In this document: piece by piece, positions 1-9,133 of the stretch
How positions within the stretch are numbered: position 1 is the stretch's first letter
How the letters are laid out: every line of letters starts with the position of its first letter
Source of the DNA: an uncultured Caulobacter sp.
GTDB lineage: Bacteria; Pseudomonadota; Alphaproteobacteria; Caulobacterales; Caulobacteraceae
Direction of reading: 5' to 3'
NCBI GenBank assembly: GCA_937991555.1
Contig: CALKHU010000047.1
Location: forward strand, 1 to 17,761
DNA length: 17,761 nucleotides
Program-made: the position numbers and the translations under genes
Notes under the pieces: generated by a model
What the model was told of the DNA's origin: nothing
The model's database searches: none
What the model saw: only the letters and a program-made list of their open reading frames with translations

Positions 1-203
1 CCCGTCCGGCCGGTCAGCTCCGTCGACGCCGGCGACAGCTTCCTCGGCGCCCTCGTCTGGGCGCTGGCGGGCGGACGGGCGCCGGCCGAGGCGCTCCGCT
101 GGGCCATGGCCGCCGGCTCCGCCGCCCTTCTCGCGCCCGGCACCCAGCTCTGCGCCGCCGACGACGTCCGCCGGCTGGCGCCGTCGGTGGAGGTGCGGCC
201 CCT

Positions 204-207
<4 letters not shown>
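1..207 (+). CDS. PfkB-family sugar kinase, C-terminal fragment
   Basis: Only the last 68 codons lie in the window; the 5' end is off the left edge. Reading from base 1, the translation contains SSVDAGDSFLGALVWALAGG, which aligns with PfkB signature 2, where the GAGD motif forms the anion hole and its Asp is the catalytic base. An alanine-rich helix and a short tail ending in EVRPL follow. This arrangement resembles the 6-phosphofructokinase 2/1-phosphofructokinase branch (ATP-dependent phosphorylation of a sugar phosphate in the cytoplasm), and the adjacent PEP synthase gene supports a glycolytic role. One oddity is that the usual first Gly of GAGD is Asp here (codon gac), while the catalytic Asp is kept. 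The TAG stop overlaps the stop of the convergent PEP synthase gene by 4 bases. Fold assignment is fairly sure; the substrate is inferred. Confidence 0.8.
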
Positions 208-2606
<2,399 letters not shown>

Positions 2607-2612
2607 GACCTG

Positions 2613-2635
2613 CCTCCCGCGGCGCTAGGGCGCCG
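2613..2635 (-). promoter_or_regulatory. Leader hairpin next to the ppsA ribosome binding site
   Basis: On the minus strand, CGGCGC-CCTA-GCGCCG (2620-2635) can form a 6-bp GC stem with a 4-base loop. It ends one base before the Shine-Dalgarno sequence GGGAGG (2613-2618). If transcription starts where a class II FNR/FixK site would place it (about 2655), this hairpin lies in the 5' leader. It could stabilise the mRNA or influence ribosome loading, but it does not itself mask the SD. Short GC-rich stems are common by chance in such DNA. Confidence 0.3.
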
Positions 2636-2689
2636 GCGTTGATCGCGCGCGGCGGCGATCCAGAAGACAGCGGAGACGACCAGCGGGCC

Positions 2690-2703
2690 TTGACCCCGAT
2701 CAA
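2690..2703 (-). promoter_or_regulatory. FNR/FixK-type binding site upstream of ppsA
   Basis: The sequence TTGACCCCGATCAA matches the FNR/FixK consensus TTGAY-N4-RTCAA at every defined position, and the palindrome extends by one pair to CTTGACCCCGATCAAG (2689-2704). It lies in the only intergenic space upstream of ppsA, centred about 90 bases before the start codon. A class II site (centre at -41.5) would put transcription start near 2655, with a weak -10-like TCTTCT on the minus strand at the right distance. CRP/FNR-family regulators using such boxes (FNR, FixK, Anr) control low-oxygen genes. Site recognition is from the sequence; its use is inferred. Confidence 0.6.
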
Positions 2704-2772
2704 GCCGCAGCGGGCGGGCGAGCAAGGCTCCCGGGCGCAGAGGCCAGCCCCCCCGCCACGGGCAACGGCGTC

Positions 2773-3942
2773 TCAGTCGCGCCGGGGCGACAGTCCGACT
2801 TCCGCCAGCACCTCGTCGGTGTCCTGGCCGATGCGGGGCGGGTCGCGGCGGATGCTCGCGGGGGTGGCGGAGAAGCGCAGGCCCGGCTTCATGGCGCGGT
2901 AGACGCCGTCGCCTTCCAGCGTCCGCTCCTCGAACAGCGTCTGGCGCAGCTGCGCGTCGTCGAGGATCTCCGGAACGCGGTTGGCCCGCATGATCGGGAT
3001 CGAATGCTCGGCCCCGAGGGCCATCCACTCGTCGGTGGTGCGGCTGGCGGCGGCCTCGGCCATCATCGCATAGTACTCGGCCACCTTCTCCTTGCCGCTC
3101 GGCCTGGAGGTGAAGCGTTCCAGCTCGTAGGCGCCCGGCAGGCCGCCGAGCTCCATGAACTTCGCCGACTGCGCCTGGCTGGCCGGCAGCACGGTCACCC
3201 AGCCGTCCTTCGTGCGCAGCGGCTTGCGGTGCGGCGTCACCGCGGTGGTGAAGCCGAAGCCGCCGGTCGGCGGCACGAAGGTCTGGCCGTACAGGTGCTC
3301 GGCCATCATGAAGCCGGTGAAGGTCTCCAGCATCGGCACCTGCACGAACTGCCCCTCGCCGGTCCGTTCCTTGTGGCGCAGGGCGGCCAGGGTGGCGATG
3401 ACCGCGAACAGGCCGCAGGTCTTGTCGGCGATCAGCGAGGGCAACGGACGCAGCTCGGCGTCGGGATCGACCAGCTGGCCGAGCCCGCAGGCGCCGCTGG
3501 CCGACTGGATCAGGTCGTCGAAGGCCTGCAGGCCGGCGTAGGGGCCGGCGTCGTCGTAGCCCATGGCCTCGACGTAGACGATGTCCGGCCTGATCGCCTT
3601 CACCTGCTCATAGGAGAAGCCGAGCCGCGCCACCGCCGAGGGGCGCATGTTGTGGATGAAGACGTCGCCCGTCTCGACCAGCCTGCGCAGGGCGGCCCGG
3701 CCCTCCTCGGTCTTCAGGTCCAGCGCCGCCGACCGCTTGTTGCGGTTGAAGGCGACGTAGCCGGGGCCCATCTCCTTCGACGGTCCCTTGCCGGAGTTGC
3801 GCTGCCGGTCGCCGGAAGGCTCTTCGACCTTGATCACGTCCGCGCCGAGGTCGCCCAGCGTCTGGGTGGCGTAGGGCCCCAGCACGAACTGGCTGAGGTC
3901 GATGATGCGGACGCCCTCGAGCGGGCCGGCGCGGGAGGTCAT
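2773..3942 (-). CDS. Family III CoA-transferase (CaiB/BaiF family)
   Basis: The 389-residue length is typical of the family, which moves CoA between acyl groups through aspartyl-CoA thioester intermediates in the cytoplasm. The N-terminus (GVRIIDLSQFVLGPYATQ, then LGDLGADVIKVEEPSGD) is the classical CaiB/BaiF signature. It is followed by NRNKRSAALDLKTEEGRA (67-84) and IHNMRPSAVARLG. The expected catalytic Asp is Asp173 in LIADKTCGLFAVIATLAAL. The ATG shares one base with the stop of the upstream enoyl reductase-like gene (TGATG), so translation is probably coupled and the two proteins probably act on the same acyl substrate. Relatives include formyl-CoA transferase, carnitine CoA-transferase and alpha-methylacyl-CoA racemase. 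The racemase option cannot be ruled out by eye, and the substrate is unknown. Confidence 0.9.
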   Translation of the reverse strand: MTSRAGPLEGVRIIDLSQFVLGPYATQTLGDLGADVIKVEEPSGDRQRNSGKGPSKEMGPGYVAFNRNKRSAALDLKTEEGRAALRRLVETGDVFIHNMRPSAVARLGFSYEQVKAIRPDIVYVEAMGYDDAGPYAGLQAFDDLIQSASGACGLGQLVDPDAELRPLPSLIADKTCGLFAVIATLAALRHKERTGEGQFVQVPMLETFTGFMMAEHLYGQTFVPPTGGFGFTTAVTPHRKPLRTKDGWVTVLPASQAQSAKFMELGGLPGAYELERFTSRPSGKEKVAEYYAMMAEAAASRTTDEWMALGAEHSIPIMRANRVPEILDDAQLRQTLFEERTLEGDGVYRAMKPGLRFSATPASIRRDPPRIGQDTDEVLAEVGLSPRRD

Positions 3943-5096
3943 CAGGCGGTCTCGTCCTTGAAGGTCAGGCCGGCGTGGGCGGTCAGGCGGTCGATCAGCG
4001 CCTGGCCGAGCGCCGCGCCGGGAACCCAGATCCCGCCGGCGACCTCCGGCGACCGCACCAGGCAGATGGCGGTCTCGGCGATCATCTTCGAGGTCGAGCC
4101 ATAGCCGGGATCGCGGTCGCCGTAGACGCTGCCGCGGACCTGCCGGCCGTCAGCGTCGATTCCGACGAACAGCAGGTCGTAGAAGCCCGCTTCGCGCTCG
4201 GCCTTGCTCGGCCCCTCGCCCGGCCTGGGCGCGGTGGCGGGATCGATCGACTCGAAGCTGGCCGAGGCGCCGGGCATGATCACGGCCATCTCGTCGTAGA
4301 CGAAGTCCGTCCCGAAGGCGTGCCCGAGCAGGAAGTTCGAGCGGTGGACGTTCTTGGTGTTGATCGTCGCCATCATGAAGGGCCCGACCTCGGCGCCGAG
4401 GTCGTCGTCGAACTGCCGCTTGTCGCCCCGCGGCTGCTCGGGCCCCGTGAACCCGGGCGTCAGGGCGAACGGATTGACCATCACGCCGAGCAGGGCCGGG
4501 TTCTGCTGGATGGCCGCCATGGTCGCCGCGCCGCTGGCCGCCGTGCCGCCGGAGAGCCCGCCGCGCATGGACCTGACGCGGCCCTTCACCCGCGGGACCG
4601 GATGGCCGAGATGCTTGCGGGCCAGACCCTCGGTGAAGAGCACGCCCAGCTCGAACGGGATCGAGTCGAAGCCGCACGAGAACAGGATCCGCGCGCCCGA
4701 GGCCTTCGCCGCGGCCTCGTGGGCGGCGATCATGTCGGCCATCCACAGCGACTCGCCGGAGAGGTCCAGGTAGTCGGTCCCGGCCGCCGCACAGGCGGCG
4801 ACCAGGGCCGAGCCGTAGAGCTGGTAGGGACCGACGGTGGTCAGGACGGCCTTGCCGCGCGAGACCATAGCCTGCAGGGACGCCGGATCGGCCGCGTCAG
4901 CCACGACCAGCGGCGTGTCGGCGGGGGCGCCGATCTCGTCGCGGACCTGCGCCAGCTTGGCGGCGCTGCGGCCGGCCATCGCCCAGCTCACCTCGCCGCC
5001 GACGCCGTAGCGCGCCGCCAGGTGTTCGGCGACGAGGCGCCCGGTGAAGCCGGTGGCTCCGTAGACGATGACGTCGAATTCGGCGTTCGGGTTCAT
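3942..5096 (-). CDS. Saccharopine dehydrogenase-like / trans-acting enoyl reductase family protein
   Basis: This 384-residue protein begins with a Rossmann NAD(P)-binding domain: VIVYGATGFTGRLVAEHLA (GxxGxxG at 13-19), a conserved AMAGRS strand end and VLTTVGPYQLYGSALVAACA. It then has the YLDLSGE and FSCGFDSIPFELG segments typical of the family that includes mycobacterial trans-acting enoyl reductases and eukaryotic saccharopine dehydrogenase-like oxidoreductases. The mycobacterial members reduce acyl double bonds during lipid assembly; the alphaproteobacterial ones are largely uncharacterised. The ATG has GGAG 8 bases upstream. The stop overlaps the CoA-transferase start by one base, so the pair is an operon. 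A true lysine-pathway saccharopine dehydrogenase is unlikely, because no lysine genes are near and the motifs favour the lipid-type branch. The family call is firm; the reaction is inferred. Confidence 0.85.
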   Translation of the reverse strand: MNPNAEFDVIVYGATGFTGRLVAEHLAARYGVGGEVSWAMAGRSAAKLAQVRDEIGAPADTPLVVADAADPASLQAMVSRGKAVLTTVGPYQLYGSALVAACAAAGTDYLDLSGESLWMADMIAAHEAAAKASGARILFSCGFDSIPFELGVLFTEGLARKHLGHPVPRVKGRVRSMRGGLSGGTAASGAATMAAIQQNPALLGVMVNPFALTPGFTGPEQPRGDKRQFDDDLGAEVGPFMMATINTKNVHRSNFLLGHAFGTDFVYDEMAVIMPGASASFESIDPATAPRPGEGPSKAEREAGFYDLLFVGIDADGRQVRGSVYGDRDPGYGSTSKMIAETAICLVRSPEVAGGIWVPGAALGQALIDRLTAHAGLTFKDETA

Positions 5097-5122
5097 GGCG
5101 TCGACTCCGTTGAGAGGCCGGC

Positions 5123-5147
5123 GACGTTAGCCAGTGTACGCCGTAAA
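5123..5147 (-). promoter_or_regulatory. Possible promoter before the enoyl reductase-like/CoA-transferase pair
   Basis: The 67-base gap between the MDR gene and the enoyl reductase-like gene reads, on the minus strand, TTTACGG - 9 bases - GCTAACGTC. This loosely resembles the Caulobacter housekeeping promoter pattern (TTGaCgS, short spacer, GCtANAWC), although the spacer is a base or so short and the -10 half only partly fits. It is the least GC-rich stretch in this gap. The two downstream genes could also be read from the MDR transcript. Confidence 0.22.
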
Positions 5148-5163
5148 TCCAGCCCCCGCCGGG

Positions 5164-6168
5164 TCAGAACTCGAGGCAGATCTTGCCGAAGTGCTTCTGC
5201 GACATCTGGTGCGCGAAGGCGGCCGAGATGCCCTCGAGCGGGAAGGTCGAGTCGATGACCGGCTCGAACGGATTGGCCTCGATGGCGGCGATCATGTCCT
5301 CCTGGTCCTGTCGCGAGCCGACGGTGAGACCCTGGATGCACACGTTCTTGGACATCGCCATCGCGGTCGGCACGTCGCCGGCGATGCCGGCCAGCACGCC
5401 GATCAGAGAGATGTGGCCGCCGATCGTGCAGGCCACGATCGACTGCGGCATCGTGCCCGACCCGCCGATCTCGACCACGGCGTCGACGCCGCGTCCGCCG
5501 GTGATGGCCGCCGCCGCGGCGCCCCATTCCGGCGTCTCCCTGTAGTTGATCAGGTGGTCGGCCCCGAGCGCCTTCAGCTTCTCGAGCTTCTCGGCCGAGG
5601 ACGAGGTCGAGATCACCGTCGCGCCGGCCGCCTTGGCCAGCTGCAGCGCGAAGATCGACACCCCGCCGGTGCCCTGGGTCAGGACGATGCTGCCCGGCTT
5701 GATCTTCGCCTCGACGAACAGCGCCCGCCAGGCGGTCAGGGCGGCGCAGGGCAGCGTCGCCGCCTGCTTCAGGGTCCAGCCCTTCGGGATGCGGGTGAAT
5801 GCGGTGGCGGGCATGGCCACGTACTCGGCCGCGAAGCCCTCGGCGCTGTCGCCCGGCACGCCCAGCAGGCGCGGCAGGGTCGGGCCGCCGGCGTCCCAGT
5901 TGGGGAAGAACAGCGACAGCACCTCGTCGCCGACCTTGAAACGGGTCACGCCCTCGCCGACCGCCTCAACCACGCCGGCGCCGTCCGACATCGGGATGCG
6001 GCCGTCGGGCGTGCGGATCATGCCCGACACCACGGCGAAGTCGTGGAAGTTCAGCGAGCTGGCGCGCACGCGGACGAGGATCTCGCCGGCCTTCGGCGTC
6101 GGCGTCTCGCGCTCCTCGATGACGATCTTGTCCAGCCCGCCGGGGGCCTTCAGGGCGGCGACCTTCAT
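5164..6168 (-). CDS. Zinc-free medium-chain NAD(P)-dependent reductase (quinone oxidoreductase-like)
   Basis: This 334-residue medium-chain dehydrogenase/reductase has the GroES-like N-terminal domain (ILVRVRASSLNFHDFAVVSG; IPMSDGAGVVEAVGEGV at 58-74; FKVGDEVL). Its Rossmann domain has LTQGTGGVSIFALQLAKAAG (163-182) followed by ATVISTSSS and KLKALGADHLINY. The position of the catalytic zinc Cys of alcohol dehydrogenases is Asn40 here (SSLNFHD), and the four-Cys structural zinc loop is absent. It therefore belongs with the quinone oxidoreductase/enoyl reductase side of the superfamily rather than with zinc alcohol dehydrogenases. The gene starts 25 bases after the amidohydrolase stop, so the two are probably co-transcribed. 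No strong SD is visible before the ATG. The substrate is unknown; 2-enoyl reduction would fit the neighbouring CoA-transferase and enoyl reductase-like genes. Confidence 0.88.
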   Translation of the reverse strand: MKVAALKAPGGLDKIVIEERETPTPKAGEILVRVRASSLNFHDFAVVSGMIRTPDGRIPMSDGAGVVEAVGEGVTRFKVGDEVLSLFFPNWDAGGPTLPRLLGVPGDSAEGFAAEYVAMPATAFTRIPKGWTLKQAATLPCAALTAWRALFVEAKIKPGSIVLTQGTGGVSIFALQLAKAAGATVISTSSSAEKLEKLKALGADHLINYRETPEWGAAAAAITGGRGVDAVVEIGGSGTMPQSIVACTIGGHISLIGVLAGIAGDVPTAMAMSKNVCIQGLTVGSRQDQEDMIAAIEANPFEPVIDSTFPLEGISAAFAHQMSQKHFGKICLEF

Positions 6169-6193
6169 GGTGGTGTTCCCGTTCTCGTTGGCG

Positions 6194-7933
6194 TTATTCG
6201 GCGGCGAGCGCCGTGGCGGCGACCTGCGGGCCGCGGATCAGTCTGCCCGGCATGGCGCCGGTGGCCTCGCCGTTCTCGTAGGTGACCACGCCGCTGACGA
6301 TGGTGGCGACGTAGCCCTTCGCCCGCTGGATCATCCGGCGGCCGTTCGCCGGCAGGTCGAAGACCATCTCCGGCGGCTGGATCGCGAGGGCGTCGAGATC
6401 GATGACGTTGATGTCGGCCTTCATGCCCGGGGCCAGCACGCCGCGGTCATTCAGGCCGTAGAGCCGCGCCGTCTCGCGCGTCTGCATCGACACGACCTTT
6501 TCCAGCGGCAGCGTGGGCCCCCGCTTCCGGTCGCGCACCCAGTGGGTCAGCATGTAGGTCGGGAAGCTGGCGTCGCAGATCACGCCGCAGTGGGCGCCGC
6601 CGTCCGACAGGCTCAGCACCGTGTTCGGATCGTGCATCATCGCGTGGATGTGGTCGAAGCTGAACTCGGCGTAGTTCAGCAGCGGCAGGTAGATGTAGCC
6701 GCGGCCATCGTTCTCCATCAGCATGTCATAGACGATGGCGTCCGGCGCCTGCCCGGTGCGGGCGGCGATGGCGGCGATGGAGTCCTCGGCGCGGGGCTCG
6801 TAGTCGAGGCTGCCGTCCGGCTGCTGCAGCCGGAACATCCGGTCGAAGCCCTGGGTCATGATCGAGCCCAGCGGCCCCATCTTCTTGCTCGGCTCGGAGA
6901 GGATGGCCGCCCGGACCATCGGCTCCTTCAGCCGCTCCAGCCGCTCGGCGAAGGGCAGCTGGGCGAGGTCGCGATAGGTCTGGCGGCCGACGAACGGATG
7001 GATCGTGCTCTGCCAGCCCAGCACCAGTCCGGTCGGTCGGCAGGCGATCTGGGCGGCGATGCTGGCCCCCTGGGCCCTGGCCTCGCGGGTCAGCTCGAGC
7101 AGCCGCACCCAGTTGTCGGGCCGCATCGGCGACTGCAGCAGGCTGTAGGTGACGGTCACGCCGGTATCCATCGACATGGCCCGCATCCATTCGAACTCCG
7201 GCTCGGGCGGCCCCATGTCGGACGACATCTCGAACACGCCCGGCCCGACCGCCGCCATCGCCCTGCCGATGGCCAGCAGCTCGTCCGCCGCCGCCGTCGT
7301 GCCGGGCATGACCGTCCCGTCCTTCGTCGTGTGAACGACCGTGCGCGAGGTGGAGAAGCCGAGCGCGCCGGCCTTCATGCCCTCGGCGACGATATCCGCC
7401 ATCGCCGCGATGTCCTCGGCCGTTGCGTCCTCGTTGCGCGCGCCCCGCTCGCCCATGACGTAGGCGCGGACGGCGCTGTGCGGCACCTGGGCGGCCACGT
7501 CGAGCACGCGGGGCTGCGCGTCCAGGCTGTCCATGTACTCGGGGAAGGTCTCCCAGTCCCAGCGGATGCCTTCGGCGAGGGCCGAGCCGGGAATGTCCTC
7601 GACCCCTTCCATCAGCTCGATCAGCCAGTCGTGGCGATCGGGCTTCACGGGCGCGAAGCCGACGCCGCAGTTGCCCATGATGGCGGTGGTGACGCCGTGC
7701 CAGCTGGACGGCGAGAGGTACGGGTCCCAGGTGACCTGGCCGTCGTAGTGGGTGTGGATGTCGACCCAGCCCGGCGTGACCAGCCGGCCGGCGGCGTCGA
7801 TCTCGCGACGCCCCGCCCCCTGGACCTTGCCGACGGCGGTGATGACGCCGCCGGTGATGGCGATGTCGCCCTCGAACGCCGGCGCGCCGGTTCCGTCGAC
7901 GATGCGTCCGTTGCGGATCACCAGATCGTGCAT
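6194..7933 (-). CDS. Amidohydrolase of the N-acyl-D-amino-acid deacylase (COG3653) type
   Basis: The start is placed at the ATG with GGGGAGG 5 bases upstream, giving 579 residues beginning MHDLVIRNGRIVDGTG, which is how this family begins. Metal-site elements seen are HTHYDG (His60, His62), GNCG (Cys89, matching the zinc-binding Cys of D-aminoacylase) and SLSDGGAH (443-448, Asp444 matching the catalytic Asp). The C-terminal TRETARLYGLNDRGVLAPGMKADINVID is the return to the small beta domain typical of amidohydrolases. The protein is about 100 residues longer than classical D-aminoacylase. The two His ligands expected in the middle of the barrel are not obvious: the segments there read FEMSSD and VTYSLLQ. 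Hydrolysis of an amide or related cyclic bond is likely, but a D-aminoacylase assignment would be too specific. Confidence 0.85.
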   Translation of the reverse strand: MHDLVIRNGRIVDGTGAPAFEGDIAITGGVITAVGKVQGAGRREIDAAGRLVTPGWVDIHTHYDGQVTWDPYLSPSSWHGVTTAIMGNCGVGFAPVKPDRHDWLIELMEGVEDIPGSALAEGIRWDWETFPEYMDSLDAQPRVLDVAAQVPHSAVRAYVMGERGARNEDATAEDIAAMADIVAEGMKAGALGFSTSRTVVHTTKDGTVMPGTTAAADELLAIGRAMAAVGPGVFEMSSDMGPPEPEFEWMRAMSMDTGVTVTYSLLQSPMRPDNWVRLLELTREARAQGASIAAQIACRPTGLVLGWQSTIHPFVGRQTYRDLAQLPFAERLERLKEPMVRAAILSEPSKKMGPLGSIMTQGFDRMFRLQQPDGSLDYEPRAEDSIAAIAARTGQAPDAIVYDMLMENDGRGYIYLPLLNYAEFSFDHIHAMMHDPNTVLSLSDGGAHCGVICDASFPTYMLTHWVRDRKRGPTLPLEKVVSMQTRETARLYGLNDRGVLAPGMKADINVIDLDALAIQPPEMVFDLPANGRRMIQRAKGYVATIVSGVVTYENGEATGAMPGRLIRGPQVAATALAAE

Positions 7934-7989
7934 GTTCGCCTCCCCGCCCGCTCCGGTCCCTGTCGCCGAGACCTTGGATGACGTGCGCG

Positions 7990-8008
7990 GAAGGATCATG
8001 CCTCCTTC
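7990..8008 (-). promoter_or_regulatory. Hairpin in the region upstream of the amidohydrolase gene
   Basis: GAAGGA - 7 bases - TCCTTC forms a 6-bp inverted repeat between the flavoprotein gene and the amidohydrolase gene. On the minus strand one arm continues into GAAGGAGG, a strong SD-like run only one base before an unused ATG at 7999. It may be a 5'-leader structure, an operator, or chance. Confidence 0.25.
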
Positions 8009-8043
8009 GGATCAGGCCCGAAAGTATGACCCGGCGTCAGGCG

Positions 8044-8062
8044 GCGACGCTTTTTTCGTCGC
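8044..8062 (-). terminator. Possible terminator hairpin after the NMO-family gene
   Basis: GCGACG - CTTTTTT - CGTCGC is a 6-bp GC-rich inverted repeat about 20 bases past the stop of the flavoprotein gene, in the 148-base gap before the amidohydrolase gene. The stem is flanked by further GC-rich partly complementary bases. The T-run lies in the loop (an A-run on the transcribed strand) and no U-tract follows the stem, so it is not a textbook Rho-independent terminator. It could mark partial separation of the two transcription units. Confidence 0.3.
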
Positions 8063-8081
8063 GCCGCCGCCCCTGCCCCGG

Positions 8082-9056
8082 TCAGGCGTCGAAGCGCCTG
8101 AGGCGGCTGGCGATGATCTCGTGCGCCTCGGCCATCATGCGGTCGATCAGTTCCTTGACGGTCGGGATGTCGTGGATCAGGCCGGCGACCTGGCCGCAGG
8201 ACCAGCCGCCGGCGTCCATCTGGCCGTCGACCATGATCTTCGGATAGACGCCCGCCACCTCGGCCGCGATGTCGGCGAAGGACACCTTGTCGCCGAGCTC
8301 CTTCTCCTTGGCGATCAGCCGCTCGACAGCCTCGTTGTTCAGCACGCGCTCGGTGTTGCGCAGCGGGCGCATGATCAGGCGGGTGTCGAGTTCGCTGGCG
8401 GCGACCAGCGCCTGCTTCACGTTCTCATGCACCGGCGCTTCCTTGGTGGCGATGAAGCGGGTGCCCATGTTGACGCCCTCGGCGCCCAGCGCCAGCGCCG
8501 CCACCAGCTGCGAGCCGGTGCCCACGCCGCCGGAGGCGACGAACGGGATCTTCAGCTCCTCGGCGGCGCGGGGCAGCAGCACCCAGTTGCCGACGTCGTC
8601 CTCGCCCGGGTGGCCGCCGCACTCGAAGCCGTCGACGCTGACCGCGTCGCAGCCGATCTGCTCGGCCTTGAGCGAGTGCCGGACGCTGGTGCACTTGTGG
8701 ATGACCTTGATGCCGGCTTCCTTGAGCGCCGGCAGCCACTTCTGCGGATTGTTGCCGGCCGTCTCGACCGCCTTGACCCCGCTCTCCACGATCACCTTCA
8801 CGAAGCCCGGATAGTCGGGCGGCGTCACCGCCGGCAGGAAGGTCAGGTTCACGCCGAACGGCTTGTCCGTCATGTCACGGCAGCGCTTGATCTCGGCGGC
8901 CAGCCGCTCGGGCGTGCCCTGGGTCAGCCCGGTGATGATGCCCAGCCCCCCGGCGTTGGACACCGCGGCCGCCATCTCGGCGAAGCCGACGTAGTGCATG
9001 CCGCCCTGGATGATCGGGTGCTCGATGCCGAACAGTTCGGTGATCTTGGTCTTCAC
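8082..9056 (-). CDS. Nitronate monooxygenase / 2-nitropropane dioxygenase family FMN protein
   Basis: A GTG start with GGGAGG 6 bases upstream gives 324 residues, normal for the family. The FMN TIM-barrel opens with ELFGIEHPIIQGGMHYVG and AAAVSNAGGLGII (30-41). SVDGFECGGHPGEDD follows, with His149 aligning with the catalytic base of bacterial nitronate monooxygenases. The phosphate-binding segment is ASGGVGTGSQLVAALALGAEGVNMGTRF. Family members oxidise alkyl nitronates, or act as FabK-type enoyl-ACP reductases, or are uncharacterised flavin reductases. The conserved GGHPG segment is shared among these branches, so the exact reaction is open. The gene lies between the lipase and amidohydrolase genes on the same strand, with gaps of 77 and 148 bases. 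Confidence 0.9.
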   Translation of the reverse strand: MKTKITELFGIEHPIIQGGMHYVGFAEMAAAVSNAGGLGIITGLTQGTPERLAAEIKRCRDMTDKPFGVNLTFLPAVTPPDYPGFVKVIVESGVKAVETAGNNPQKWLPALKEAGIKVIHKCTSVRHSLKAEQIGCDAVSVDGFECGGHPGEDDVGNWVLLPRAAEELKIPFVASGGVGTGSQLVAALALGAEGVNMGTRFIATKEAPVHENVKQALVAASELDTRLIMRPLRNTERVLNNEAVERLIAKEKELGDKVSFADIAAEVAGVYPKIMVDGQMDAGGWSCGQVAGLIHDIPTVKELIDRMMAEAHEIIASRLRRFDA

Positions 9057-9133
9057 GGGCGGCCTCCCTCGGCTGTTGTCGCTTCAAACACTTGTTGGAG
9101 CGCGCGGAGGCCGCTGGCAAGGGGGACGGTGCG

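Noticed and set aside
2752..2762. CCCG-CCA-CGGG hairpin after the CoA-transferase gene as a terminator
   Set aside because: The stem is only 4 bp and is not followed by a T-run on either strand.
5546..7981. Long plus-strand open frame (about 810 codons) antisense to the amidohydrolase and MDR genes
   Set aside because: It spans two clearly real minus-strand genes and the gap between them, has low-complexity composition and matches no family.
7934..7999. Upstream ATG extending the amidohydrolase by 22 residues
   Set aside because: GGAGG lies only one base before that ATG, the added residues are unlike the family's start, and the ATG at 7933 has an ideal SD and the conserved N-terminus.
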